Positions 38,135 through 46,014 of a DNA stretch of 64,000 nt are shown piece after piece. The first letter of the stretch is position 1. Every line of letters begins with the position of its first letter. The notes beneath the pieces are model-generated. The model made no database searches and was not told the DNA's origin. It saw nothing but the letters and a program-made list of their open reading frames with translations. The stretch comes from Planctomycetota bacterium (GTDB taxonomy: Bacteria; Planctomycetota; UBA8742; UBA2392), in contig JACKIE010000007.1 in the NCBI GenBank assembly GCA_020638635.1, positions 56,746-120,745 on the forward strand, written 5' to 3'. A program made the translations under genes and the position numbers.

Positions 38135-39562
38135 ATGGCCCCCGAGCCCGCCGAGGCCCTACCTGAAACCCCCGCCCGCGTGCTGGCGATGCGCGACGCC
38201 GCACGCTGGTTCGCGCTGGCGATCAGCTCGATCGCCGTTGCGGGCACGCTGGCGATCGTGCTGGTGATCGGGCGTCTGCCCGGCATCTCCGAAGTCGTGA
38301 TCACCGACATCGAGTTCGCCAAGCGCAGCCTGGTGGTACACGTGAACCTCGCCCTGGCCGTGTGGTTCTTCTCGTTCTCGGCGGGCCTGTTCTGCATGCT
38401 GCCGGGTGCGCGGCCGGCGCGGATAACGCCGGCGGCCTGGGGGCTGGCGGTGCTGGGCACGCTGCTGTTCTGCTCGACCATCTTCATACCGTCCGCCACG
38501 CCCATCCTCTGCAACTACGTACCGGCCCTGAACCATTGGGTGTTCCTGCTGGGCATCGGCCTGTTCGGCGGAGGCGTGGCGCTGAACTTTCTCGATGCGC
38601 GCATGCTGCCGACCCACGAGGCGTCGCCGCTGGTGCCCGTGGAGGCGCGCTTTGGATTGCGCGGGGCGGCGCTGATCTACCTGTGCGCGATGATGACGTT
38701 TCTCGGCGCCTACGTCACCACGCCCCAGGCCCTGCTCAATCCCGACGTAACCCCCACCGATGCCGTCTACCATTCGCGCGTCACGGCCTACTTCGAGCAG
38801 CTGTTCTGGGGCGGGGGCCACGTGCTGCAGATCGCCAATGAGACCGCCATGGTCGCGGCCTGGCTGATCCTGCTCTCGCGCGTGCTGAAGCGCCCGGCCG
38901 TGCCGCCCAAGGTTGCGGCGGCGCTGTTCCTGGTGCTGATGATCCCCACCGGCTTCGGCCCGTGGCTGACGTTCGGCGACGTGCCGGACGCCTTCACCTG
39001 GTTCACGCGCATGATGCAGTTCGGGATTTTCCCGGCGGTCAGCGTGTTCATGCTCTGGAGTTTCGCAAGCGTGCTGAAGGCGCGCCCGGGGCTTGAGCGC
39101 GGAGCGCTGAAGTCGCCGGCGTTCGTGGGCTTCGTGACCAGCGCGGCCATGACCGTGATCGGCTACCTGCTGGGCGCCAGCATCCGCGGCTCGGACACCT
39201 TGATCCCCGCCCACTATCACGTCGCGATCGGCGCCGTGTCGGCCGCGTTCATGGCCCTGATGCTGACGTTGCTGCCGGAGTTCAAACGGCCGCTGAGTTC
39301 GGCGCGCATGAAGGCGCTGGCGGTGTGGCAGCCCTTGCTGTTCGGCGTGGGGCAAACCATCTTCGCGGCGGGCCTGGCGATCGCGGGCGCCCAGCGCAAG
39401 GTGTACGGCAAAGAACAGGTGGTGGACACGACCCAGCGCTATCTGGGGCTGAGCGTGATGGGCTTGGGCGGGGGCATCGCGCTGATCGGCGGCATCCTGT
39501 TCATGGTGATCGTGGTGGCCGCCCTGCTGGCCGCGCGCAAGGGCAAAAAGGTGGAGGCGTGA
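38135..39562 (+). CDS. Heme-copper oxidase subunit I-like membrane protein lacking the helix VII His pair
   Basis: 475 residues and about 12 membrane helices, from the ATG at 38135 with a GAGGA ribosome-binding site. It keeps the helix II heme ligand (VVHVNLALAVWF, H69), the helix VI copper-site histidine (FWGGGHVLQ, H230) and the helix X HxH pair (AHYHVA, H361 and H363). The His-His pair expected in helix VII is absent. It therefore resembles cbb3/NOR-type subunit I but may not reduce oxygen in the normal way. The cytochrome c lipoprotein gene starts 5 bp after its stop, so the two probably work together in electron transfer. Confidence 0.75.
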   Translation: MAPEPAEALPETPARVLAMRDAARWFALAISSIAVAGTLAIVLVIGRLPGISEVVITDIEFAKRSLVVHVNLALAVWFFSFSAGLFCMLPGARPARITPAAWGLAVLGTLLFCSTIFIPSATPILCNYVPALNHWVFLLGIGLFGGGVALNFLDARMLPTHEASPLVPVEARFGLRGAALIYLCAMMTFLGAYVTTPQALLNPDVTPTDAVYHSRVTAYFEQLFWGGGHVLQIANETAMVAAWLILLSRVLKRPAVPPKVAAALFLVLMIPTGFGPWLTFGDVPDAFTWFTRMMQFGIFPAVSVFMLWSFASVLKARPGLERGALKSPAFVGFVTSAAMTVIGYLLGASIRGSDTLIPAHYHVAIGAVSAAFMALMLTLLPEFKRPLSSARMKALAVWQPLLFGVGQTIFAAGLAIAGAQRKVYGKEQVVDTTQRYLGLSVMGLGGGIALIGGILFMVIVVAALLAARKGKKVEA

Positions 39563-39567
39563 GCGCC

Positions 39568-40074
39568 ATGGTGCGGATCCTGCTGTTCGTCGGCTGTCTG
39601 ATCTGCCTGGCTGCTTGCGGCGACGGCTCCGCAGCGAACGACAGGTCGGCCCGCGCGCCCAGCGCCAACACCGGTACGCACATCCACCCCGCGAACAAGG
39701 ATGGCGTTGAGCGCAAGCCGGTGCCCGCCGAGTACGCCGCCAGGCAGCCTCACAGGCGGCTGGACGACGCCGCGTTGATAGCGCAGGGCAAGACATTGTA
39801 TGAAGACGCCGCCCGCGGCAACTGCCTGCTGTGTCACGGCGAGAGCGGCAAAGGCGACGGGTTCATGGCGAAGAGCTACGAAGACCCGGCCGTGGCCGAT
39901 CTGACCAGCGTTGCCATGCACGAATCCGTTTCCGACCAGTACATCTTCTGGCGCCTGGCTCGGCCTTTCGACAGCAAGGTGAAAGATTTTTCCAGCATGA
40001 ACGGCTATCCCGCCGGCAGCGACGAAGAATTATGGGCGCTGGTGGCATACGTGCGCTCATTGAAGGGCAGATAA
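39568..40074 (+). CDS. Cytochrome c lipoprotein
   Basis: 168 residues with a lipoprotein signal (LLFVGCLICLAAC, acylated Cys17) and one class I heme site, NCLLCH (C86, C89, H90). The methionine in DFSSMNGYP is a candidate sixth ligand. It is anchored to the membrane and faces the periplasm. It directly follows the oxidase-like gene and ends in TAATG, overlapping the start of the siroheme gene. A GTG at 39559 is a possible alternative start. Confidence 0.88.
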   Translation: MVRILLFVGCLICLAACGDGSAANDRSARAPSANTGTHIHPANKDGVERKPVPAEYAARQPHRRLDDAALIAQGKTLYEDAARGNCLLCHGESGKGDGFMAKSYEDPAVADLTSVAMHESVSDQYIFWRLARPFDSKVKDFSSMNGYPAGSDEELWALVAYVRSLKGR

Positions 40075-40661
40075 TGGCGGAGATGTACCCCATCTTCCTG
40101 AAACTCGAAGGTCGCCCGGTGCTGGTGGTCGGCGCGGGCAAAGTAGCACTGCGCAAAGTGGAAGCACTACAGGAGGCCGGCGCGAAGACAACCGTGATCG
40201 CGCCTGAGGTCTGCGACCAACTGCGGCGGCACGCGGAAGACGGGAAGCTCAGCCTGCACGAGCGGCCTTGGCAGCCGGCAGACTGCGCCGGCGCTCTGCT
40301 TGTGGTGGCTGCCACGGGCAACGCCGAGCTCAACGCCCAGATCCGCGAAGCCGCTCATCTGGCCGGCGCGCTGGTGAACGCCGTGGACGACCCGGACAAC
40401 TGTGACTTCTACGTCCCGGCCGTGGCGCGGCGCGGCGACTTGCGAGTGGCCGTCAGCACCCAGGGCGCGGCGCCGCTGATCGCCAGCCGCGTGCGCCGGC
40501 ACCTCGAGAAGACTTTGCCCGCCGAGCTGGCCGACGTGATTGAATCCGTCAGTGTCGAACGCGAACGCCTGCTCGCCAGCGGCCTGACCGAGCAGGCCCG
40601 CCTGCGCCGCTTGCGCGCATTCCTGGATGCCGAACTGGAGCGCTGGGGCCTGAAGCTGTAG
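40074..40661 (+). CDS. Precorrin-2 dehydrogenase / siroheme synthase N-domain (CysG-N, Met8-like)
   Basis: 195 residues. The N-terminal Rossmann fold reads MYPIFLKLEGRPVLVVGAGKVALRKVEAL, with GALVNAVDDPDNCDFYVPAVARRGDLRVAVSTQGAAPLIASRVRRHLE following. These are the hallmarks of the NAD-dependent oxidation of precorrin-2 to sirohydrochlorin, often with iron chelation. It has no methyltransferase half. Starting inside the stop codon of the cytochrome gene suggests coupling to heme-protein assembly. Confidence 0.92.
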   Translation: MAEMYPIFLKLEGRPVLVVGAGKVALRKVEALQEAGAKTTVIAPEVCDQLRRHAEDGKLSLHERPWQPADCAGALLVVAATGNAELNAQIREAAHLAGALVNAVDDPDNCDFYVPAVARRGDLRVAVSTQGAAPLIASRVRRHLEKTLPAELADVIESVSVERERLLASGLTEQARLRRLRAFLDAELERWGLKL

Positions 40662-40670
40662 GCTGCTCGG

Positions 40671-41003
40671 CTAGATGCCGCGGAAGGCTTCGATCTCGTA
40701 GAAGCTGAAACGGATGCAGCGCCCGCCGGCCTCCGGCTCCCAGGCCTCGGGCAGCAGGGGTAGCTTGTCGCCGGTCTGGCGCGCGTTGGTCCAGAGACGG
40801 CGCATTTCCTCAAATAGCAGGTCGTCCTGCGCATCCACGGCTTCGGCGTGGCGGTCGGCGGCCTCGGCGGCCCGGTCGGCCTGGCCCGCGCGGATGTGCG
40901 CCTTCAGCAGCGCGTCCTGGCGCTCAATGCGGTGCTCAAGGCGACGGAACTCGGCCGTGAACTCGCTCGATGCTTCCACCATGAACGTGCGGTACTCTGG
41001 CAT
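40671..41003 (-). CDS. Small hypothetical protein (coiled-coil)
   Basis: 110 residues from the ATG at 41003, which has an AAGGAG ribosome-binding site. The longer open frame upstream overlaps the tRNA and is rejected. The core is a charged helix (FRRLEHRIERQDALLKAHIRAGQADRAAEAADRHAEAV). The C-terminus is FSFYEIEAFRGI. No known family is recognised; it looks cytoplasmic. Confidence 0.65.
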   Translation of the reverse strand: MPEYRTFMVEASSEFTAEFRRLEHRIERQDALLKAHIRAGQADRAAEAADRHAEAVDAQDDLLFEEMRRLWTNARQTGDKLPLLPEAWEPEAGGRCIRFSFYEIEAFRGI

Positions 41004-41048
41004 CTCGGGCTCCTTTACGTTCAGGCTATCGCTACACGCCGGAAGCAC

Positions 41049-41073
41049 AAGGCCCGCCGCGAGGCGGGCCTTT
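41049..41073 (-). terminator. Terminator after tRNA-His
   Basis: Perfect stem AAGGCCCGCC/GGCGGGCCTT with a four-base loop, 12 bases beyond the tRNA 3' end. Confidence 0.7.
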
Positions 41074-41084
41074 GAAGGAAGAGG

Positions 41085-41162
41085 TGGGCGGCCAAACGGG
41101 ATTCGAACCCGCGACCTCCTGAACCACAATCAGGCGCTCTAACCAACTGAGCTATTGGCCGC
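41085..41162 (-). tRNA. tRNA-His (GUG)
   Basis: A full cloverleaf. The acceptor stem is CGGCCAA/TTGGCCG, the D-arm contains AGCTCAGTTGGTTAGAGC, and the anticodon loop TTGTGGT has anticodon GTG between CCTGA/TCAGG. The T-arm is GCGGG-TTCGAAT-CCCGT. The histidine identity pair G-1:C73 and the 3' CCA are encoded in the DNA. The span includes G-1 and CCA. Confidence 0.97.
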
Positions 41163-41309
41163 ACAACGAGAGGTAAGGTATCCCCGCGCGGGCCAGCGTC
41201 AACTGGGGGAAGGGTTGCATCGGGATGGAACAACCCGGTGTGTCAGCAACGCTGAGTTTATCCCCATATCAACTATCGACCGACACCGTTGGACACGCGG
41301 TTTTGGCGG

Positions 41310-41661
41310 GGTACAGTTCCGTTCGTGCAGCGCGGTGAAGCAGCACCGGGTTGCGGGAGGGCGCCCTGCAAGGCGAACTCCCGGGGTTGAACCGGCCCTT
41401 TCGGGGGCGGGTGTGGGGCCGAAAGGCTCCGCGGGAAGTGGCAACACTTTCCGCCGGTCGGTGGCAACATCGATCGAACACGGTTCGCCTTCGCGCCGTC
41501 GACAGCGCGCAACAGCCGCGGACTTGAAGGTCCGCAACGTGCCAGGGGAGCAGCAACCCCGAAGCGCGTCCGAGTGGAGGGGCTGTCCTCCACGAAACAG
41601 GCCACTGGCACATCTTGGGGCAACCCAAGGCACAAGCCTCCGAAAGGAGGCTTTCGTATTT
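41310..41661 (+). ncRNA. Candidate structured non-coding RNA, family not recognised
   Basis: Perfect or near-perfect hairpins follow one another: CGGTG/CACCG (about 41332-41347), GGGGCC-GAAA-GGCTCC (about 41415-41430), GCGGAC-TTGAAG-GTCCGC (41518-41535), a long-range stem GTGCCAG/CTGGCAC (41539-41545 with 41605-41611) enclosing GTGGAGG/CCTCCAC (41574-41593), CTTGGG-GCAA-CCCAAG (41614-41629), and a terminal AAGCCTCC-GAAA-GGAGGCTT (41634-41653) followed by TCGTATTT. GNRA loops and a final terminator suggest a stable RNA on the plus strand. It lacks the conserved cores of RNase P, tmRNA, SRP and 6S RNA that I could check by eye. Confidence 0.5.
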
Positions 41662-41716
41662 AACCAGGGCATCAGCATTCCCTCCCGTGGCTCCCGCCGC
41701 GAAGCGGCGATGGAGC

Positions 41717-41866
41717 GTAGCCCACGGCCTCAGCCGTGGGGAAACAGGGCGAAAAGGATCCGCGCCCCGGAGGGGCGCTGGAAACCAGCCCAGTGGCTCT
41801 TCCTGCGCCCCTCCGGGGCGCCTGCTTCGCCTCAACGCAAGACCCACGGCTGAAGCCGTGGGCTAC
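41717..41866. repeat. Nested REPIN with GTAG/CTAC ends
   Basis: The outer hairpins are GTAG+CCCACGGC-CTCA-GCCGTGGG (41717-41740) and CCCACGGC-TGAA-GCCGTGGG+CTAC (41843-41866). Inside are GCGCCCC-GGA-GGGGCGC (41762-41778) and GCGCCCC-TCC-GGGGCGC (41805-41821). The halves mirror each other. Confidence 0.8.
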
Positions 41867-41901
41867 GATCCCGGGCCCCTCCGGGCCAGATTCCGTCCCC
41901 G

Positions 41902-44295
41902 CTACTTCACGAAATGCGTTTGCCACTCGTCGAGTTTGGCTTGGGTTACTTTTTGCGGGATGTTGTCCAGGCCTTGGCCCTCGGCGCCGGGCAAGGCTAT
42001 CAGTTGCAGCACGCTGGGTTGACTATCGTACCCTAACCCCGCGTTGTCCCACTGGATCTTCAACTCTGTCGCCAGCTTCTCCTGGTCCAGCAGGTACTGG
42101 GTGTCGTCACGGCCTTGTTCCAGGTGGCCGTAAAAACCCAGCGAGTTCGGCCCGTCCGTGAAAAACAGGCAGGCCACCCGGCCGGCGCTGGCGTCGGCCG
42201 CAGCCTGGATCACCGCCTGCATGGCCGCCCACCAGTCCGTGTCCGCGCCGTGGCTGCCCTCGGGCGCTGCGTGCGGGGCAGTCTTGGCGAACAGCCTTTG
42301 CAGCGGGCTTGAGCTCGAGTTGTAAGCCTTGGTCTTGAACGAGTTCTTTTCCTTCTCGACCTGCACCTCCAGGTTGTAGTCCACCAGCACCACATCCGCC
42401 TGGTCCTGCCGTGTGCCCCAGTACCAGGCCACGCTCTCGGCCGTGTGGCGCGCGATTTCGCGCTTGCTGAGGGTCTTCAGCTTGTCGGGCGAAAGCTCGA
42501 AGGCCTTGTAGTTGGCCTTGATGTCCTTGCTGACTTCCTCGGTGACCGTGATGCCCGTGGTGTCCGTGAACTGCTCCATGCGGTCGGTCAGCACGGCATC
42601 GACCAGCGCCATCAGCACCGACGGCGGCACTTCCTCGGCGGTCTCGCTGCCCTCGCTTTTGCGCTTCAGGCTGAGTGTGCCCGCGTAGCGCAGGCTGAAC
42701 AGCCAGTGGGACAAGCCCTGGAAGTCGAAGCCCTCCGTGGTGATGCGCTGGCTCATGCTTTCGCTGGAGTCGATCGCCACGATCAGCAGGTCGTAGTCGC
42801 CCTTGAAGTACGCGCTGCGCCCGATGTCGAAGCCCCGCTCCTGTAAATCGCCCAGCACCTTGTACCAGCCTTGGTTGATCTCGCCCTCGGGCGCGGTCAC
42901 GGCCGGCGCGCCTCCCAGCTCGCGGGGCACGCTTCCGAAGTGCTCGGCGGGGGCGTCGTGGCTGAAGCGCGGCGGCTGTGTGGCGCGCTGGAAGCTCTGC
43001 AGCCGCGCCATAAAGCGGCGCAGCAGGTCGGCGAAATCCAGGCCGCCGAAGGTGCGGGCAAACGCGTTCTCGGCGCCGACGCCCTCGCACATGAGCTTCC
43101 AGAACTCGAAATAGATGGCACGCAGGTCCTCGTTGGCGCGGCAGAAGTCCACGAAGCAGTAGGCCACCAGGTAGTTCAGCTCGGGGTTCTGGTAGAAGGT
43201 CGCCAGGTCCTGGGCCAGGTAGGCCTTCAGGTCGAGCTTGAAGCCCTGCGCCACCAGTGTGCGCAGGTAGCCGAAGGCGGCCGCCTGGAACTCCAGGTTG
43301 GTGCGCAAAGCGCCCTCGGGCGCGGCTTTATCCAGCCACTCGGCGCTGCCCTCGGCGAACCAGGGCACCAGCAGGCTTTGCGGCGCCTTGTGGGACTGCA
43401 CGGCGTGGAACATCTCGTGGCGCGCGACCTCGGCCAGGCTGGTGTTGGGCAGCACCGGCATACAGATCACGTCCCACTTGGTGCTGTAGAAGCCCGCCGA
43501 CCAGCCGGGCACCTCGAGCTGCAGGCGCTTCTCCGAAAAGCGCAGGTAGTTGGTGAGGTCAGGAAAGATCACGAAGTCGAGCGGCAGGCCCGCCTGGCCG
43601 AAGTCGGCCTCGCCGTATTCGCCCTCGATTGCCTTCAGCCAGACGGCCAGGATGTCGGCGCTGAGCTCTTCCTGCAGGCGGCGGGTCATGGGGATCGCGA
43701 CGTCCGGCGGGGCGACCGATTCCGCCGCCGGCAGCTCCGCCCCCTCGCGCAGCCAGATCGCCACCCGGGGCGCGACCTCGATCTCGTAGGCGACGGAAGC
43801 CACGTCCGGGCGCTCGAAACTGCGTGTGGTGTCGCTCTCGAAGTGGATGCGGTCCTCACCCTCGGCCTTGCCCTCGTACCGCAGCATGGCATAGGGGGCG
43901 AAGCGCGAGTCAAGCTGGTCCAGCGTCGAGGCCGCTTCCCAGACCAGGTCCGGCTCCATGTCGGGTTTATCTCTCAGCGCCAACGCGTAGTCGGCCTCTT
44001 TCACCAGGGCGCGGAAGCGCGTCATGGCGGGCAGGGGTACCGGCTCGCGCTCGATGGGCGGGGGCTCGGGCTCCGGCTCCGGCTCCGGTTCAGGCTTCGG
44101 CTGGTTCGGCTCTAACTCCAGTGGCGGTTGGGTGTTAGCTGCGGGGCCGTTGTCGTCGATGGCGATGCCGCTGGTGTGCGGCCGGTCACTGGCCGGCATC
44201 TCCCACAGGTAGAACAGCAGCGCCAGCAGCAGCACGATCAGCAGGGGCAGTGCGATGGCGATCAGGGTGCGGATGTCTCGGCGCGTCTCGGCCAC
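41902..44295 (-). CDS. Membrane-anchored zinc metallopeptidase fused to a vWA-like domain
   Basis: 797 residues. A membrane helix (LIAIALPLLIVLLLALLFYLW, about 11-31) is followed by a Pro-Glu-rich linker with PEPEPEPEPEP near residue 70. The peptidase domain has LAEVARHEMFHAVQSH, a HExxH site near residue 293, and the downstream EGSAEWLD glutamate about 30 residues later (gluzincin-like). A second domain near 500-720 starts LLIVAIDSSESMS (DxSxS, MIDAS-like) and contains VACLFFTDGP, as in von Willebrand A folds. It probably acts outside the membrane. Substrate unknown. Confidence 0.75.
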   Translation of the reverse strand: MAETRRDIRTLIAIALPLLIVLLLALLFYLWEMPASDRPHTSGIAIDDNGPAANTQPPLELEPNQPKPEPEPEPEPEPPPIEREPVPLPAMTRFRALVKEADYALALRDKPDMEPDLVWEAASTLDQLDSRFAPYAMLRYEGKAEGEDRIHFESDTTRSFERPDVASVAYEIEVAPRVAIWLREGAELPAAESVAPPDVAIPMTRRLQEELSADILAVWLKAIEGEYGEADFGQAGLPLDFVIFPDLTNYLRFSEKRLQLEVPGWSAGFYSTKWDVICMPVLPNTSLAEVARHEMFHAVQSHKAPQSLLVPWFAEGSAEWLDKAAPEGALRTNLEFQAAAFGYLRTLVAQGFKLDLKAYLAQDLATFYQNPELNYLVAYCFVDFCRANEDLRAIYFEFWKLMCEGVGAENAFARTFGGLDFADLLRRFMARLQSFQRATQPPRFSHDAPAEHFGSVPRELGGAPAVTAPEGEINQGWYKVLGDLQERGFDIGRSAYFKGDYDLLIVAIDSSESMSQRITTEGFDFQGLSHWLFSLRYAGTLSLKRKSEGSETAEEVPPSVLMALVDAVLTDRMEQFTDTTGITVTEEVSKDIKANYKAFELSPDKLKTLSKREIARHTAESVAWYWGTRQDQADVVLVDYNLEVQVEKEKNSFKTKAYNSSSSPLQRLFAKTAPHAAPEGSHGADTDWWAAMQAVIQAAADASAGRVACLFFTDGPNSLGFYGHLEQGRDDTQYLLDQEKLATELKIQWDNAGLGYDSQPSVLQLIALPGAEGQGLDNIPQKVTQAKLDEWQTHFVK

Positions 44296-44376
44296 GGGTG
44301 CCTTTGTTCAAGGAAATACCGCTACCCGGCAAGGGTACATGGGTTTAACGTCCGGATGCAGTAAAAGGCGGAAGAC

Positions 44377-44997
44377 ATGAGCGCATACGAAACATACCGC
44401 GAGGACCTGCCGGAGCTGATTCGAGGCCGGCTTGTACCCGCGCGCGCCGCCGAAATCCTGGAGGCCGCCAAACACGACGAAACCCTGCGCAACGCCCTTG
44501 AGCAGGAACGCAGCCTCGAGCGCTGGTTGGATTACTACGAAGTGGCCGAGCCCGCCCAGGGCTTCGAAGGCCGCTTCTGGCGCCGCTTCCATGAGGAGCA
44601 GCTGGCCGACGCGGCCTCGCGCCGTTCCGCCTGGCTGCTGAAGCTGGTGGGCCCGCTGGCGGCCGCCGTGCTGATTGCCATCGGCGTGATCGCCTTCGTG
44701 GACAACGGCGATGACGAGCAGGGCGGGGGCACCGACACGGCCCAGTCCGACGGCGGCGAAAAAGCGCCCGCACCCGAAGTGACCTGGGACGAGGACGAGT
44801 TCGACTACATCACCGGTGTGACCGAGCCGCTGGTTGAGCCGCGCCGCGCCGACAAGCTGAGCGCCGAAGACCTCGAGTTGATGAAGGCGCTCGACAACGC
44901 GGCCTTCCTGCCCCTCGACGACCTGGACCGCCCGGAAGACCTGGCGGTGATCGACGACCTGGACCTGCTGACCAAGCTGGCCGAGGAGGACGAGTGA
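44377..44997 (+). CDS. Anti-sigma-factor-like single-pass membrane protein
   Basis: 206 residues with a helical cytoplasmic N-domain (about 1-85; LPELIRGRLVPARAAEILEAAKHDETL), a membrane helix (LLKLVGPLAAAVLIAIGVIAFV, about 88-109) and an acidic extracytoplasmic tail. The layout is that of zinc-finger-type anti-sigma factors, but no zinc-binding HxxxCxxC is present. No sigma gene precedes it, which is unusual. It overlaps the next gene by one base (TGATG). Confidence 0.65.
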   Translation: MSAYETYREDLPELIRGRLVPARAAEILEAAKHDETLRNALEQERSLERWLDYYEVAEPAQGFEGRFWRRFHEEQLADAASRRSAWLLKLVGPLAAAVLIAIGVIAFVDNGDDEQGGGTDTAQSDGGEKAPAPEVTWDEDEFDYITGVTEPLVEPRRADKLSAEDLELMKALDNAAFLPLDDLDRPEDLAVIDDLDLLTKLAEEDE

Positions 44998-45875
44998 TGC
45001 GCTACGCAGCATCCATCCTCGTCGCGCTGGCCCTGGTGCTGAGCCTGAGCGTGGCGCCGGCTTCCGCACAGGAAGCGCCAAAGCAGGCCGACCCGAAGGA
45101 AGCTTCGCTGCGCGACTGGTTCAACGGCCTGGGCAAGGCCCGGCAGGAAGAGCTCAAGAAGCGCTTCCGCGCATTCAAGCACCTGCCCAAGGAGCGCCAG
45201 CAGCAGATATTGAAGGCCGTGAAGGAAGGTAAACCGATCCTCAATGAGCAGCAGCGCGAGAACCTGAAGAAGCTCAAGAAGCTCGATTACCTTGAGCGCG
45301 TGCGGCTTTACACCGTCGCCGCCGAACTGCAGGCCCTGCGCCGCGGCCGCCCCGCCGAGTTCAAGGCCGCCATGGAAAGCGAACGCCCGGCGGCCGAATT
45401 GCAGAAGCTGATGCTGGAGCAGCGCGTGCAGATGCACCTGCGCAGCCTGACGCCGGCCGAGCGCGCCGAGTTCGCGCGCCTGACACCGGAGCAAAGGCGC
45501 GAGCGCATGCAGTCCGAGCACAAGCAGCGGCTGGAGGAACTGCAGGGCTTTTACCCCAGGTTCGCCGAGCTGCGCGAAGCGGCCGCCAAGGGAGACAAGG
45601 AAGCCCGCAAGGAGCTGCGCCAGGCCATTGCGGACCTGCGCACTCTGGACCAGCTGCTGCAGCGTCTGGAACCCGCCAAACGCAAGGAAATGCTGGCCGA
45701 GTTGCGCGACCTGAGCATTGACGAAGCCGCCGACAAGGTAAGGCGCGCCCTGCAGGACCAGTGGCAGAAGGAACAGAAGGACCGCAAAGGCCCCCGCGAT
45801 CGCAAAGACCCACCCAGGATTACCCCCGACCGCAACGGCAAACGAGGCGAAGAACGCCGGCCCCGCGAGCAGTAA
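44997..45875 (+). CDS. DUF3106/Spy-like exported helical protein
   Basis: 292 residues with a signal peptide (MRYAASILVALALVLSLSVAPASAQ). The mature part is basic and helical, with repeats of the type LPKERQQQILKAVKEG and LTPEQRRERMQSEHKQRLEEL, as in DUF3106 and Spy/CpxP-related periplasmic proteins. The start is the ATG at 44997; a GTG at 44994 is possible. It is coupled to the anti-sigma-like gene, so the pair may sense envelope state. A terminator follows at 45905. Confidence 0.75.
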   Translation: MRYAASILVALALVLSLSVAPASAQEAPKQADPKEASLRDWFNGLGKARQEELKKRFRAFKHLPKERQQQILKAVKEGKPILNEQQRENLKKLKKLDYLERVRLYTVAAELQALRRGRPAEFKAAMESERPAAELQKLMLEQRVQMHLRSLTPAERAEFARLTPEQRRERMQSEHKQRLEELQGFYPRFAELREAAAKGDKEARKELRQAIADLRTLDQLLQRLEPAKRKEMLAELRDLSIDEAADKVRRALQDQWQKEQKDRKGPRDRKDPPRITPDRNGKRGEERRPREQ

Positions 45876-45904
45876 GTCTGGTAAATGGTGACTCGGAACT
45901 GGTG

Positions 45905-45935
45905 GCGCGGACATTTTTGTCCGCGCTTTCTTATT
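45905..45935 (+). terminator. Intrinsic terminator
   Basis: Perfect 9 bp stem GCGCGGACA/TGTCCGCGC with loop TTTT, followed by TTTCTTATT, 30 bp after the DUF3106-like gene. Confidence 0.9.
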
Positions 45936-46014
45936 GAGTCCGACAACCTGAAAACACGCGAGCTCCTGCGGACTGGGCTTGTGCAGCGCTTTAGCATTCG
46001 CCGGTGCGGATCGA

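Larger units (their letters stand above)
41163..41901. other. Non-coding region with structured RNA candidate and nested REPIN
   Basis: The 739 bp between tRNA-His and the metalloprotease gene contain no supportable coding gene. The left part holds the tRNA promoter region and a TCAGC-AAC-GCTGA hairpin near 41237. The middle (about 41310-41660) is a dense array of hairpins that ends in an intrinsic-terminator-like structure. The right part (41717-41866) is a nested REPIN. Confidence 0.7.

Noticed and set aside
37443..38204. 253-residue version of the AlkA-like glycosylase
   Set aside because: The extra N-terminus overlaps the start of the divergent membrane-protein gene and has no family similarity.
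41518..41535. Minus-strand hairpin resembling a tRNA-Sec anticodon arm (loop with UUCAA)
   Set aside because: The loop length is wrong and no acceptor, D- or T-arm of tRNA-Sec fits around it.
41199..41926. Open frames of 80-190 codons on both strands next to tRNA-His
   Set aside because: They run through hairpins and REP elements, lack ribosome-binding sites and show no protein-like motifs.
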